Notes: generated by a model from the letters alone, not told the origin. A stretch of DNA of 64,000 nucleotides from Modestobacter versicolor (GCF_014195485.1 NZ_JACIBU010000001.1:558001-622000), one strand, 5' to 3'. Shown: positions 26,066 through 36,106, counted from the stretch's first letter. Numbers and translations are program-made.

Positions 26066-27718
26066 ATGGCCACGACCGCGGCGACGATGCCGTGCTGGAA
26101 GGTGGGTCCGGTGGAGGCATCAGGAGGAACGGCGGTCGGCACGCGGACCGCTGCGGTCACGGCGGCCGACGACGTCGTGCGGCACGCCCCCGACGGCCTG
26201 GCCGTCATCGACGCCGACGCGCGCTTCGTCGAGGCGAACCCGGCCGCCGTGCTGCTGTGCGGCCTGGACCCGGAGCGGGTCGCGGGTGCGCCCTCGCCGT
26301 TCGCCGCCCCCGACGAGGCGGCCGCCGCCGGCCGGTCCGGTGAGCTGACCGTGGCCTGGGAGCCGGTGGCCGGCCAGCGGCGCGAGTTCGCCTACGTGCT
26401 CTCCCCGGTCCCCGGCCAGCGCCGGTGGATCGTGTCCTTCCGCGACGTCACGCTGAGCCGGCTCCGCGAGCGGCGGCTCGCCGCGATCGCCAAGGCCGCC
26501 TCCAGCGTCGCGTCCAAGCGCTCGCTGGTCGGCACCCTGGAGGCGCTGGCCCACGAGGTGGCGCGCACGGACTCGCTGGCCGGCGTCCAGGTGATGACGG
26601 TCAACTCGACCGGCAACCGGCTGCACGTCGTCGGCGCCTCCGGGTTCGGGCGGCACGCCGACTTCTTCGACAAGCTGATGGAGTGCCGGGCGCTCGGCGC
26701 CCGGCTGATGATGCTCGAGGCGCTGGAGACCCGGCAGCCGATCGTGGCGCCCAGCCGCTACGAGGCCGTCATGCGCGACCCGGCGTGGGCGCCGCTCAAG
26801 GAGCTCATGCGCCACCCCCGGTGGGACTGGTTCGTCAGCGTCCCGCTCCTCGCCGGCGGCGAGCCGGTCGGCATCCTGAACGCCTTCTTCGCCCCCGGCC
26901 AGGTCGTCGGGGACACCGAGCTGGAGTTCCTGCTGGCGATGGCCGAGCAGGCCGCGATGGCCGTCGACCACGCCGCACTGCTGGAGTGGGAGCGCGACGT
27001 CGCCCGGCGCGAGGAGCGCCAGAAGCTGGCCCGGGACCTGCACGACTCGGTGGTCCAGCAGGTGTTCTCGATGATGATGCAGGCCCGGTCGCTGGGGGTG
27101 CTGGTGGCCCGCGGGCTGCCGCCCACGCCCGAGAAGCTGGCCCAGGTGGCCGACGACCTGAGCAGCAGCGCCCAGGACGTGCTGGTGGACCTGCGCGGCA
27201 TGGTGGTCGAGCTGCGGCCCGCGGCCGCCACGGCCGGGGGGCTCGCCGCGGCGCTGCGCTCGCTGGTCGACAGCACCGCCGCGCGCACCGGCATGACCGT
27301 CTCGCTGGACGTCGTCGACCAGGCCGACGAGCTGGCCGCGCTGGACGCCGCCCTGCTGGAGGACGTCTACCGGGTGGTGGCCGAGGCGCTGCACAACAGC
27401 GTCAAGCACGCCGAGGCCGACCAGATCCACGTCCGGCTGGCGGTGACCGCCCACGGGCGGCGCCGGCGGCTGGTCGCCGAGGTCACCGACGACGGCCGGG
27501 GGATGGGCGCCTCGAGCGACGCCGCCCGCACCGCGGACTGCGCCTCGAGCGGGTTCGGCATGACGGTGATGCGCGAGCGCGCCGCCCGCTGGGGCGGCGC
27601 CGTCCGGGTGCGGCAGCCGGCCGCCGGTGGCACCAGCGTGCTGCTGAGCCTGCCGCTGCCGACCTCGCTCCCGGCCACCCCGGCCAGCCCGCCGACCCAC
27701 GAGGAGAACGCACCGTGA
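26066..27718 (+). CDS. Sensor histidine kinase with PAS and GAF domains (HisKA_3)
   Basis: 550 residues from the ATG at 26066. A PAS-like domain (VRHAPDGLAVIDADARFVEANPAA) is followed by a GAF domain (about residues 160-310, SLAGVQVMTVNSTGNRLHVVGASGFG to EFLLAMAEQAAMAVDHAALLEWE), a HisKA_3 dimerisation helix with the phospho-His in KLARDLHDSVVQQVFSMMMQARS, and a HATPase (ALHNSVKHAEADQIHVRL, DDGRGMG, GFGMTVMRERAARWGG). No membrane segment: a cytoplasmic sensor, recalling NarX-like or StyS/TodS-type aromatic sensors. GTG at 26111 with GGAAGG upstream is an alternative start. A TAGGGT hexamer at 25992 may be its own -10. It overlaps the regulator gene by 4 bases. Confidence 0.86.
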   Translation: MATTAATMPCWKVGPVEASGGTAVGTRTAAVTAADDVVRHAPDGLAVIDADARFVEANPAAVLLCGLDPERVAGAPSPFAAPDEAAAAGRSGELTVAWEPVAGQRREFAYVLSPVPGQRRWIVSFRDVTLSRLRERRLAAIAKAASSVASKRSLVGTLEALAHEVARTDSLAGVQVMTVNSTGNRLHVVGASGFGRHADFFDKLMECRALGARLMMLEALETRQPIVAPSRYEAVMRDPAWAPLKELMRHPRWDWFVSVPLLAGGEPVGILNAFFAPGQVVGDTELEFLLAMAEQAAMAVDHAALLEWERDVARREERQKLARDLHDSVVQQVFSMMMQARSLGVLVARGLPPTPEKLAQVADDLSSSAQDVLVDLRGMVVELRPAAATAGGLAAALRSLVDSTAARTGMTVSLDVVDQADELAALDAALLEDVYRVVAEALHNSVKHAEADQIHVRLAVTAHGRRRRLVAEVTDDGRGMGASSDAARTADCASSGFGMTVMRERAARWGGAVRVRQPAAGGTSVLLSLPLPTSLPATPASPPTHEENAP

Positions 27719-28377
27719 CCGCACCGGACCCGATCCGGGTCCTCGTCGTCGACGACCACGCGGTGGTCCGCCGGGGCGTGGTCGCCTACCTGGAGGCCCT
27801 CGCCGACGTCGAGGTGGCCGACGAGGCCGGCGACGGGCAGGAGGCGCTGGACCGGCTCGCCCGGGCGTCCGCGCACGGCGAGCTGCCCGACGTCGTCCTG
27901 ATGGACCTGCAGATGCCCGGGATGGACGGGGTCACCGCGACCGCGGAGGTGCTGCGCCGGTTCCCGCAGCTGAAGGTGGTCATCCTGACCAGCTTCGGGG
28001 AGACCGAGCGGGTGCACGCGGCCCTGGCCGGCGGGGCCTCCGGGTACCTGCTCAAGGACGCCGGCCCGGCCGAGGTCGACGCCGCGCTGCGGGCCGCGGT
28101 CCGCGACGAGGTCTTCCTCGACGCGGCCGTCACCCGGCGGCTCACCCAGGAGATCCGGGCGCCGCGCACCGGGATCGGCGTGCTCACCGCCCGGGAGAAG
28201 GAGGTGCTCGTGCTGGTCGCGGAGGGCCGGTCCAACAAGGACATCGCCGAGCACCTGGTGATCAGCGAGCGGACGGCGCGCACCCACGTCAGCCACCTGC
28301 TGGCCAAGATGGGGCTCACCTCCCGGACGCAGGCTGCCCTGCTGGCGGTCAAGGAGGGCCTGGTCCAGCCGCGCTGA
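27715..28377 (+). CDS. NarL/LuxR-type response regulator
   Basis: 220 residues. Receiver domain with RVLVVDDHAVVRRG, the phospho-acceptor in VVLMDLQMPGMDG, and LTSFGETE / GYLLKDAGP (Thr and Lys switch residues). The C-terminal LuxR HTH is LTAREKEVLVLVAEGRSNKDIAEHLVISERTARTHVSHLLAKMG in outline. It forms a two-component system with the overlapping kinase gene. Position between promoters that carry the shared island element makes it one of two candidate binders; the other is the IclR protein at 40943-41716. Confidence 0.93.
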   Translation: MTAPDPIRVLVVDDHAVVRRGVVAYLEALADVEVADEAGDGQEALDRLARASAHGELPDVVLMDLQMPGMDGVTATAEVLRRFPQLKVVILTSFGETERVHAALAGGASGYLLKDAGPAEVDAALRAAVRDEVFLDAAVTRRLTQEIRAPRTGIGVLTAREKEVLVLVAEGRSNKDIAEHLVISERTARTHVSHLLAKMGLTSRTQAALLAVKEGLVQPR

Positions 28378-28390
28378 CGCCGGGTGCCGT

Positions 28391-28474
28391 CATTTGTCGC
28401 GCCCGCCGCGCGACAGCGGCGCGCACCCGGACCGTCAAGCGGGCGATCCGCCGACCTCCCCGGCTCCCTACCGT
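28391..28474 (+). promoter_or_regulatory. Shared-element promoter of the ferredoxin gene
   Basis: Outer element CATTTGTCGCG (28391-28401), inner element GTCAAGCG (28434-28441; start-to-start 43), 27 bases, then TACCGT (28469-28474). The outer element fits CNNWTGWCGYR fully. The inner one fits GWCAWNNG. Confidence 0.6.
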
Positions 28475-28537
28475 GGCTCTCGGCAGGGCATCCGGCGACC
28501 TCGTCGCGGGCCCGACCGCTCGCTGGAGGGAGGCCCC

Positions 28538-28837
28538 GTGACCGCCGCTCCCGAGCCTGCCGCCGCCCTCGCCACGGTGCACGTCGTCTGCGCGGCCGCC
28601 GGCATCTCCCTCGCCGTCCCGCCGGGCGTCTCGGTGCTGGAGTGCGTGCGGGCGGCCGGGCTCGAGGTGCCGGCCCCGTGCGCCGACGGCCGCTGCGGGG
28701 AGTGCGAGACGCGGGTCCTCGAGGGCACGCCCGAGCACCGCGACGGCGTGCTGACCGCCGAGGAGCGCGCCTTCGGGGAGACGATGATGATCTGCGTCTC
28801 CCGGTCGGTGACGCCGCAGCTGGTGCTCGACCTCTGA
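28538..28837 (+). CDS. Stand-alone [2Fe-2S] ferredoxin related to PDR C-terminal domains
   Basis: 99 residues. Plant-type cluster ligands CADGRCGECETRVL (Cys-x5-Cys-x2-Cys, the first spacing being that of CADGRC) and a distant Cys in MMICVSRS. The order GVSVLECVRAAGLEVPAPC...GTPEHRDGVLTAEERAF...VLDL is strikingly like the C-terminal domain of the reductase at 41813-42796. So it looks like a detached PDR/VanB ferredoxin domain rather than a P450-type adrenodoxin. GTG at 28538 with GGAGGGAGG upstream. Possible electron carrier for the P450 or a Rieske oxygenase not in the window. Single gene with its own shared-element promoter. Confidence 0.85.
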   Translation: MTAAPEPAAALATVHVVCAAAGISLAVPPGVSVLECVRAAGLEVPAPCADGRCGECETRVLEGTPEHRDGVLTAEERAFGETMMICVSRSVTPQLVLDL

Positions 28838-28871
28838 CCGGCACCCGACCCGGACGGGTGGGCCGCCACGA

Positions 28872-28955
28872 CGGATGACGTAGCCGGCTCCTGCCGCGGC
28901 GGTGGCCACGTCGTGACATCGGGCCGATCCCGTCCGCCGTCGCCGTGCCTAGCGT
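28872..28955 (+). promoter_or_regulatory. Shared-element promoter of the hydrolase-ligAB operon
   Basis: Outer element CGGATGACGTA (28872-28882), inner GACATCGG (28915-28922; start-to-start 43), 27 bases, TAGCGT (28950-28955). Both elements match CNNWTGWCGYR / GWCAWNNG. Predicted transcript start is about 28962, 55 bases before the ATG. Confidence 0.65.
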
Positions 28956-29016
28956 GGGGCGGGAGGATCCCCCTGCGTCCGCCCGGACGCCGACGTCCCC
29001 CCGAGGAGGCCTGAGC

Positions 29017-29754
29017 ATGACCGCGTTCGTCCTCGTGCACGGGGCGTGGCACGGCGGGTGGTGCTGGGACCGGGTCGCCTCCCGGTTGCGCGCCGCCGGC
29101 CACGAGGTGCACGCGCCGACGCTCACCGGCCTCTCGGAGCGGGCGCACCTGCTCACCCCGCTCGTCGGCCTGGAGACGCACGTCGAGGACGTCGTCCGGC
29201 TGGTCGACGTGCTCGGCCTCACCGACGTGGTGCTGGTCGGGCACAGCTACGCCGGGCAGGTCGTGACCGCCGTCGCCGACCGCCGCCCCGGGGCGATCGC
29301 GCAGCGGGTGTACCTCGACGCCTTCGTCGGGGCCGACGGCGAGGCCGCGCGCGACCTGCTGCCGGAGACCGTCGAGCACCACTGGGCCGAGTCCGCGGCC
29401 GAGCAGGGCTTCGGCTGGCTGGTGCCGGTGCGCAAGCTCTCCGTGCTGGGCGTCACCGAGCAGGCCGACGTCGACTGGCTCACCCCCAAGCTCACCCCGC
29501 ACCCGTGGAAGACCTACACCGACCGGCTGCGGCTGACCGGCGCCGTCGACGACGTCCCCGCGGCGTTCGTCGAGTGCGTCAGCTGGATGCGCGTCTTCGC
29601 CGGCCAGGCCGACCGCGCCCGGGCGCACGGCTGGCCGGTGCACGAGCTCGAGACCGGGCACGAGGCGATGGTCACCGCCCCCGAGGAGCTGGCCCGGGTG
29701 CTGGCCGGGATCGCCGACCGGCTGCCGGTGCCGTCGCTGCAGGAGGAGAGCTGA
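29017..29754 (+). CDS. Alpha/beta hydrolase (esterase, salicylate-esterase/HNL-like branch)
   Basis: 245 residues. FVLVHGAWHGGWCWDRVASRLRAAGHEVHAPTLTGLSERAHL is the family start in outline, with HG oxyanion motif. The nucleophile Ser is in VVLVGHSYAGQVV (GHSYAG), and the late His is in ELETGHEAMVTAPEELA. This branch includes methyl-salicylate esterases and hydroxynitrile lyases. First gene of the ligAB operon, 1 base before the next. Inference: it may hydrolyse the methyl ester formed when an O-methylgallate ring is opened, or a lactone intermediate. GAGGAGG lies 7 bases before the ATG. Confidence 0.87.
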   Translation: MTAFVLVHGAWHGGWCWDRVASRLRAAGHEVHAPTLTGLSERAHLLTPLVGLETHVEDVVRLVDVLGLTDVVLVGHSYAGQVVTAVADRRPGAIAQRVYLDAFVGADGEAARDLLPETVEHHWAESAAEQGFGWLVPVRKLSVLGVTEQADVDWLTPKLTPHPWKTYTDRLRLTGAVDDVPAAFVECVSWMRVFAGQADRARAHGWPVHELETGHEAMVTAPEELARVLAGIADRLPVPSLQEES

Positions 29755-29755
29755 G

Positions 29756-30034
29756 ATGGAGTTCCTGGTCCGGTCGGAGAACCGGCTGCCGGTCGACACC
29801 CCCGCCGAACGCCGGGAGGAGCTGCGGGCGGGGGAGCGGGCCCGGGCGATGGAGCTGCGCGCCGACGGCGTGCTGAAGCGGCTGTGGCGGGTTCCCGGCC
29901 GCAACGCCACCATCGGTCTCTACGAGGCCGCGGACCCGGCCGCGCTGCACGACGCACTGATGTCCCTGCCGATGGCCCCGTGGCTCGACGTCCACGTGGA
30001 GGCGCTCGCCACCCATCCCCAGGAGCGGACATGA
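29756..30034 (+). CDS. Muconolactone delta-isomerase-like protein
   Basis: 92 residues, full-length for the CatC/MIase ferredoxin-like fold: MEFLVRSENRLP at the start, ERARAMELRADGVLKRLWRVPGRNATIGLYEAADPAALHDAL, and PMAPWLDVHVEALATHPQ at the end. The classical enzyme shifts the double bond of muconolactone in the ortho-cleavage pathway, but no catA/catB is near. In this meta-cleavage operon it may isomerise the ring-opened product. Its stop overlaps the ligA start (ATGA at 30031). Confidence 0.82.
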   Translation: MEFLVRSENRLPVDTPAERREELRAGERARAMELRADGVLKRLWRVPGRNATIGLYEAADPAALHDALMSLPMAPWLDVHVEALATHPQERT

Positions 30035-30447
30035 CCCACCAGCTCGCCACCGCACCGGTCCGGGAGAGAGGACACACGAGAGCCATGAGCACAGGGGCCG
30101 GACGTCTCGACCTGCCGGGCACGCCGATCTTCGACGGCGACACCAGCCGCCGGGGGCTGCGGATGAACAAGCTCTTCATGAGCCTGCGCGACGCCGCGAA
30201 CCGCGAGCGGTTCCTCGCCGACGAGGCCGCCTACTGCCAGGAGTTCGGGCTCACCGCCGAGCAGCAGCAGGCCGTGCTGGCCCGCGACTGGCAGGCGATG
30301 ATCGACCTGGGCGGCAGCATCTTCTACGTCTACAAGCTGGCGATGATGGACGGCCGGTCGATGCAGTACCTCGGCGGCGTGTTCACCGGGATGGGCGAGG
30401 ACGACTTCCTCGCCGCGATGCGCGCCGGGGGCCGCCGCGATGGCTGA
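30031..30447 (+). CDS. ligA: 4,5-extradiol dioxygenase alpha subunit (LigA)
   Basis: 138 residues, small helical subunit of the class III (LigAB) dioxygenase. LDLPGTPIFDGDTSRRGLRMNKLFMSLRDAANRERFLADEAAY, in outline, is the LigA core, and RDWQAMIDLGGSIFYVYKL and GVFTGMGEDDF follow; the residues from Met-Ile cover the active site of LigB in the known heterotetramer. Start: ATG 30031 is coupled (ATGA) and has AGGAGCGG 4 bases upstream; ATG 30085, giving 120 residues, is the alternative. The gene end overlaps ligB by 8 bases. Confidence 0.9.
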   Translation: MTHQLATAPVRERGHTRAMSTGAGRLDLPGTPIFDGDTSRRGLRMNKLFMSLRDAANRERFLADEAAYCQEFGLTAEQQQAVLARDWQAMIDLGGSIFYVYKLAMMDGRSMQYLGGVFTGMGEDDFLAAMRAGGRRDG

Positions 30448-31294
30448 GGTGATCTGGGGTCTGGCGACCTCGCACGTGCCCTCGATCGGGGCGGCGATGG
30501 ACCGCGGCAAGACCGACGACCCGAACTGGAAGGCGCTCTTCGACGGGTACGCCCCGGCGCGGGCGTGGCTGGCCGAGCACCAGCCCGACGTCGCGATCGT
30601 CGTCTACAACGACCACGCCAACGGGATCGACCTGGACTTCATCCCGACCTTCGGGCTCGGCACGGCCGAGCGGTACGAGGTCGCCGACGAGGGCTTCGGC
30701 CGGCGCCCGGTGCCCGACGTGCTCGGCCACCCCGAGCTCTCCTTCCACCTGGTCGAGAGCCTGGTCGACGAGGGGTTCGACCTGACCGTCTTCCAGGAGC
30801 TGGCCGTCGACCACGGGTTCACCGTGCCGCTGTCGGTCTGGACCCCCGACCCGGGCGACGCATGGCCGTGCCCGGTCATCCCGCTGCTGGTCAACGTGAT
30901 CCAGTACCCGCAGCCCACCGCGGCGCGCTGCTACGCGCTGGGCCAGGCGCTCGGCCGGGCGATCCGCAGCTACCCGGACGACCTCACCGTGGGCGTGCTG
31001 GGCACCGGGGGCATGTCCCACCAGCTGGCCGGCACCCGCGCGGGGTTCATCAACCCCGACTTCGACCACATGTGGATGGAGTCGATCGAGACCGACCCGG
31101 CCCGGCTGGCGGCGCTGTCCCGCGAGGAGCTGATCCGACAGGCCGGCTCGGAGGGGATCGAGCTGATCATGTGGCTGATCATGCGCGGGGCGATGCACGA
31201 CCAGGTCACCAAGGTGCACTCGGACTACTTCGTGCCGGCGTCCAACACCGCCGCCGGCATCGCGCTGTTCGACAACACGCCGCCCGCCGGCTGA
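30440..31294 (+). CDS. ligB: 4,5-extradiol dioxygenase beta (catalytic) subunit (LigB)
   Basis: 284 residues, LigB superfamily. Fe(II) ligands are expected from the conserved His of LATSHVPSIGAAMD (residue 12 region) and the His of VVYNDHANGIDLDF (about 56). A His-rich region (AVDHGFTVPLSVW) and LGTGGMSHQLAG follow. The enzyme cleaves the ring of protocatechuate, gallate or 3-O-methylgallate next to the hydroxyls. In the absence of LigC and LigI and presence of OMA-processing genes, gallate-type cleavage straight to 4-oxalomesaconate is favoured (inference). Closed by a strong terminator shared with the convergent O-demethylase. Confidence 0.92.
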   Translation: MAEVIWGLATSHVPSIGAAMDRGKTDDPNWKALFDGYAPARAWLAEHQPDVAIVVYNDHANGIDLDFIPTFGLGTAERYEVADEGFGRRPVPDVLGHPELSFHLVESLVDEGFDLTVFQELAVDHGFTVPLSVWTPDPGDAWPCPVIPLLVNVIQYPQPTAARCYALGQALGRAIRSYPDDLTVGVLGTGGMSHQLAGTRAGFINPDFDHMWMESIETDPARLAALSREELIRQAGSEGIELIMWLIMRGAMHDQVTKVHSDYFVPASNTAAGIALFDNTPPAG

Positions 31295-31311
31295 GCCGCA
31301 CCGCCCGCCGT

Positions 31312-31347
31312 CGAGGCCCCCGGGACCGCTCGGTCCCGGGGGCCTCG
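31312..31347. terminator. Bidirectional hairpin terminator after ligB
   Basis: A perfect 16-bp stem, CGAGGCCCCCGGGACC (31312-31327) with its complement at 31332-31347 and a GCTC loop, between convergent ligB and the O-demethylase gene. Confidence 0.85.
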
Positions 31348-31355
31348 GCGTGCGG

Positions 31356-32717
31356 TCAGCGGGAGCGGTAGCCCTCCCGGGCGAAGTCGACGAACGGGAC
31401 CGGCGCGACGGTGGCCCGGATCTCCACCTGGCGGTGCTCCTCGACCGCCGGCTTGCCCGAGACCGGCTGCTCGCCCCACAGCACCGTCACCTCGGTGCCC
31501 GGCGCGGCGTGCTCGTTCGCGATCGTGGCCAGCGAGACCATCGCCCGCTCGTTGGCCAGGTAGCCGCAGTCCAGCGAGATGCCGACCTGCTGCCCGTCGA
31601 CGAGCACGGCGTCCTCGTGGTGGGTGGCGTAGCGGATCTTGGGCAGGTCCATGTACTTGGCGCCCGGGCCCGGCCGGTAGAGGGAGCCGATCGCGGCGGT
31701 CACGTCGTCGGCGTCCCAGACCAGGGTCACCTTCTGCCGCGGCGGGGCCTCGGCCAGCCGCTCCAGGGCCGCCCGGCCGATGAAGTCGTGGTCGAACTTC
31801 ACCGTCTTGCCGTACCCGAGGTCGTACGGCGTCAGGTACCAGTCGGCGATGTCGGTGGCCGCGTGGCTGCCGCCGATGGAGCCGACCTTCGTCGCGGGCA
31901 GCCACTCGCGGTACTCGGCCATCAGCGGGTCGTCGCCGAAGAGCGCGGTCATCGGCGCGGGCGCCCAGCCGGACTCCAGGTTGGCGGTCGAGTACGCCTT
32001 CGCGCCGACCCGGACCAGGCCGTGCCGGGCGTCGGCGCCGAGCAGCGCGCCCAGCACCGCCTCGGCGTCCTCCCAGGGCCCGAAGAGCTCGTAGCCGGGC
32101 TGGCCGGCCATGCCGTGCCGCAGCGCTCGGACCCGGCGGCCGGCGATGGTGAACTCCGCCATGGCGAAGAACCTCACCTCCGGGAGCGGACCGCCGGTCA
32201 CCTCCTCCATCAGCGCCGCGGCCGTCGGCCCCTGCAGCTCGTAGCGGTACAGCCGCGGCGGCCCCGAGGCGCGGACGGCGGAGTTGTCGTCGCGCTCCGC
32301 GGTGGCCTCGTAGCTGCCCCGCTCGAGGTTGAAGGTGACCCAGTCGATGACCATCGGGTGCCCGACCAGGTCGAACAGCTCGTCCTCGAGGTGGAAGAGG
32401 ATGGCGTCGCCGATCAGGTGGCCGTCGGGGGAGACGGCGACGAACTGCTTGGCCCGGCCCACGCCGAAGTTCGCGAACGTGTTGACGCCGACGTCGCTGA
32501 GCAGCTGGAGCGCCCCGGGGCCGGAGAGGAACAGGTCGGTCATGTGGTGCGACTGGTCGAGCAGCGCGCAGGACTCCACCCACGACCGCTGCTCGGAGCG
32601 CCAGTTGGTGAACTCGGGCTGCACCGGGAACGTGCTGGGCGGGAACGCGAGGTTCCGCAGCAGCTCGACCGGGCTGCCGGCGCGGGCGAGGGCTGCAGCG
32701 AGTGTCTCGGAGGTCAT
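31356..32717 (-). CDS. THF-dependent aryl O-demethylase, DesA/LigM-like (paralogue 1)
   Basis: 453 residues, GcvT-like fold. Moves the methyl group of a methoxy-aromatic acid to tetrahydrofolate. EFTNWRSEQRSWVESCALLDQSHHMTDLF near residue 35-62 and AKAYSTANLESGWAPAP near 240-255 are the LigM/DesA signatures. The catalytic Tyr equivalent is Y242 and the Trp is W251. Where LigM has an Arg that contacts the substrate carboxylate (GRAPG at 120-124 in paralogue 2), this protein has GHPMV, so its substrate probably differs (syringate-type, inferred). The only shared-element O-demethylase promoter lies at 32811-32894. Confidence 0.88.
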   Translation of the reverse strand: MTSETLAAALARAGSPVELLRNLAFPPSTFPVQPEFTNWRSEQRSWVESCALLDQSHHMTDLFLSGPGALQLLSDVGVNTFANFGVGRAKQFVAVSPDGHLIGDAILFHLEDELFDLVGHPMVIDWVTFNLERGSYEATAERDDNSAVRASGPPRLYRYELQGPTAAALMEEVTGGPLPEVRFFAMAEFTIAGRRVRALRHGMAGQPGYELFGPWEDAEAVLGALLGADARHGLVRVGAKAYSTANLESGWAPAPMTALFGDDPLMAEYREWLPATKVGSIGGSHAATDIADWYLTPYDLGYGKTVKFDHDFIGRAALERLAEAPPRQKVTLVWDADDVTAAIGSLYRPGPGAKYMDLPKIRYATHHEDAVLVDGQQVGISLDCGYLANERAMVSLATIANEHAAPGTEVTVLWGEQPVSGKPAVEEHRQVEIRATVAPVPFVDFAREGYRSR

Positions 32718-32810
32718 GTCGGGTGGGGGCCTCTCGTCGTCGGACGGGCAGGCGGTGCGTGCCCGGAGGGGCCGCCGCAGGCGGTGCGCGCTGCTGGCGG
32801 GTCGTCCTCG

Positions 32811-32894
32811 ACGCTAGGGAGTCCCGCTGTGCCGCGGATCACGCAGATGACCATGATCTCGGGTCACCCGGTACCGGGGCGGACGCGACATCTG
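32811..32894 (-). promoter_or_regulatory. Shared-element promoter of O-demethylase paralogue 1
   Basis: Minus-strand reading: outer CAGATGTCGCG (32894-32884), inner GTCATCTG (32851-32844; start-to-start 43), 27 bases, TAGCGT (32816-32811). Identical inner element and spacing to the acyl-CoA dehydrogenase and purU promoters. Confidence 0.7.
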
Positions 32895-32926
32895 ACCTAC
32901 CGCCCCGCGGAAGGGGGCTGGACACA

Positions 32927-32966
32927 GCTGTGGCCGGGCGACGAGTCGTCGTCGCCCGGCCACAGC
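32927..32966 (-). terminator. Hairpin terminator after ligM
   Basis: A perfect 18-bp stem, with arms at 32927-32944 and 32949-32966 and a GTCG loop, 15 bases past the ligM stop at 32982. The strongest hairpin I found in the window. Confidence 0.85.
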
Positions 32967-32981
32967 CGCGGATCAGGTGCG

Positions 32982-34720
<1,739 letters not shown>

Positions 34721-35959
34721 ATGGCGCGGAGACCGGTGGGCCGGGGTGCCCCGCCGGAGACCGGTGCGGCAGCTGGGTCGACGTCGTGGGCGGCGGTGGC
34801 CGGCCTGATGGGCGCCGGCGTGGTCGCGGCCGCGCAGATCGGCGGTGCGTCGGCGGCGCTGCCGGTGCTGCAGGACGAGTTCGGGCTGAGCTCGACGACG
34901 GCTGCCTGGTACCTGTCCACCGTGAGCGCGCTGAGCGCGGTCGCCGGCGCGCTGCTCGGCTGGCTGGGGCAGAGCCTCGGACCGGCGCGCCAGGTCCGGC
35001 TGGGCCTCGTGGTGATCGTCCTCGCCGACGTCGCCGGCGCCCTGGTCGACTCGCTGCCCGGCCTGCTGGCCGCGCGGGTGGGGGAGGGCGTCGGGCTGGT
35101 CATGGTGATCCTGGCGGCGCCCGGTCTGCTGTTCACGGTGGCCACCCCCGCGCACCGGCGGCTGGTCGCCGGCATGTGGGGCGCCTACATGCCGGTGGGC
35201 GCGGGACTGGCCGCGCTCCTGGTGCCGCTGGCGATCCACTGGGTGGGCTGGCCGGGGGCGTCGCTGCTGGACGCCGTCGTGGCGGCGTGCGTGCTCGGGG
35301 CCGTCGTCCGCTGGGTGCCGGCGTCCGGCCCGGCGCGGTGGCCCGGGTCGCTGGCGGGGCTGCTGGGCGCGCTCCGCTCGCCCACGGTCCTGGTGATCAC
35401 CGGCTGCTTCGGCCTCTACGCCGCCCAGTACCTGGCCGTGGTCGGCCTGCTGCCCGCGTCGCTGGTGGCCGACGAGGGCGTGTCGGTCGCCGCCGCCGGG
35501 CTGCTGGGCGCCGTCGTCTTCCTGGTGAACGCACCGGCCAACCTGCTCGGGGCCTACCTGCTGCACCGCGGCGCGCCGCTGCGGTGGGTGATCCCCACCG
35601 GCTGCGCGGGCATGGCCGTCACGGTCTGGGGGGTGCTCGACCCGGGGTTGCCGCTCGGGGTGCGGGTCGCGTCGGCGGTGGCGTTCTCCTTCATCGCCGG
35701 GCTGGTGCCGGCCGCGCTCTTCGCCGGCGTGGCCGTGGTCTCGGCGGGCACCGGCTCGGCGGGTGCGGCGATCGGCCTGGTGACCCAGGGCTCGGGGGTG
35801 GGCCAGCTGCTCGGTCCGCCGCTGGTGGTCGCCGTGGGCACCGGGCTGGGTCCCGGCGCGGCCCAGTCGGCGCTGCTGGTGTGCCTCGCCGGCCTCGTCG
35901 CGCTCGGCGCGGTGCTGCTGCCGCGGGGCGAGCGGATCCCCGGCACCGTGCCGCCGTGA
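34721..35959 (+). CDS. MFS transporter
   Basis: 412 residues with 12 (possibly 14) hydrophobic segments. ASAALPVLQDEFGLSSTTAAWYLSTVSALSAV at the N-terminus and RVGEGVGLVMVILAAPGLLF correspond to MFS motifs of the EmrB/DHA2-like or CynX-like groups, which I cannot separate. It stands divergent from ligM and just before importer 2, so uptake of an aromatic acid is likely by context. ATG at 34721 has GAGGGAGC upstream. The gap 35960-36166 holds the importer 2 promoter. Confidence 0.82.
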   Translation: MARRPVGRGAPPETGAAAGSTSWAAVAGLMGAGVVAAAQIGGASAALPVLQDEFGLSSTTAAWYLSTVSALSAVAGALLGWLGQSLGPARQVRLGLVVIVLADVAGALVDSLPGLLAARVGEGVGLVMVILAAPGLLFTVATPAHRRLVAGMWGAYMPVGAGLAALLVPLAIHWVGWPGASLLDAVVAACVLGAVVRWVPASGPARWPGSLAGLLGALRSPTVLVITGCFGLYAAQYLAVVGLLPASLVADEGVSVAAAGLLGAVVFLVNAPANLLGAYLLHRGAPLRWVIPTGCAGMAVTVWGVLDPGLPLGVRVASAVAFSFIAGLVPAALFAGVAVVSAGTGSAGAAIGLVTQGSGVGQLLGPPLVVAVGTGLGPGAAQSALLVCLAGLVALGAVLLPRGERIPGTVPP

Positions 35960-36074
35960 CCCACGGTGGGCTGCGGCTGTGACCCCCGGCGGCAGGCGGC
36001 CGGGCGGCGGGCTGCAGGATGCGCGTCCCGGGCTGCGGCAGGGATGACAACAGCTCGGCAACACTCGCAACAAG

Positions 36075-36106
36075 ATCGTTGACAATCGTCAGCGGGGTCC
36101 TTACGT
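36075..36106 (+). promoter_or_regulatory. Importer 2 promoter with GntR-type operator
   Basis: TTGACA (36079-36084), 16 bases, TTACGT (36101-36106). The -35 lies inside ATCGTTGACAAT (36075-36086), whose half-sites ATYGT/ACRAT match the operator found at the GntR gene promoter (44068-44079). Binding there would block RNA polymerase. Confidence 0.65.

Noticed and set aside
24091-26208. A 705-codon open frame on the minus strand across the acyl-CoA dehydrogenase
   Set aside because: Antisense of a strongly conserved gene; composition is charged and repetitive and no domain is recognised. Long open antisense frames are expected at this GC content.
26120-27724. A 534-codon frame opposite the histidine kinase
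   Set aside because: Shadow of the kinase gene, Gly/Arg/His-rich with no domain.
29756-30034. Evidence for an ortho-cleavage (catechol) pathway
   Set aside because: Only the CatC-like fold is present; no catA or catB lies within the window.
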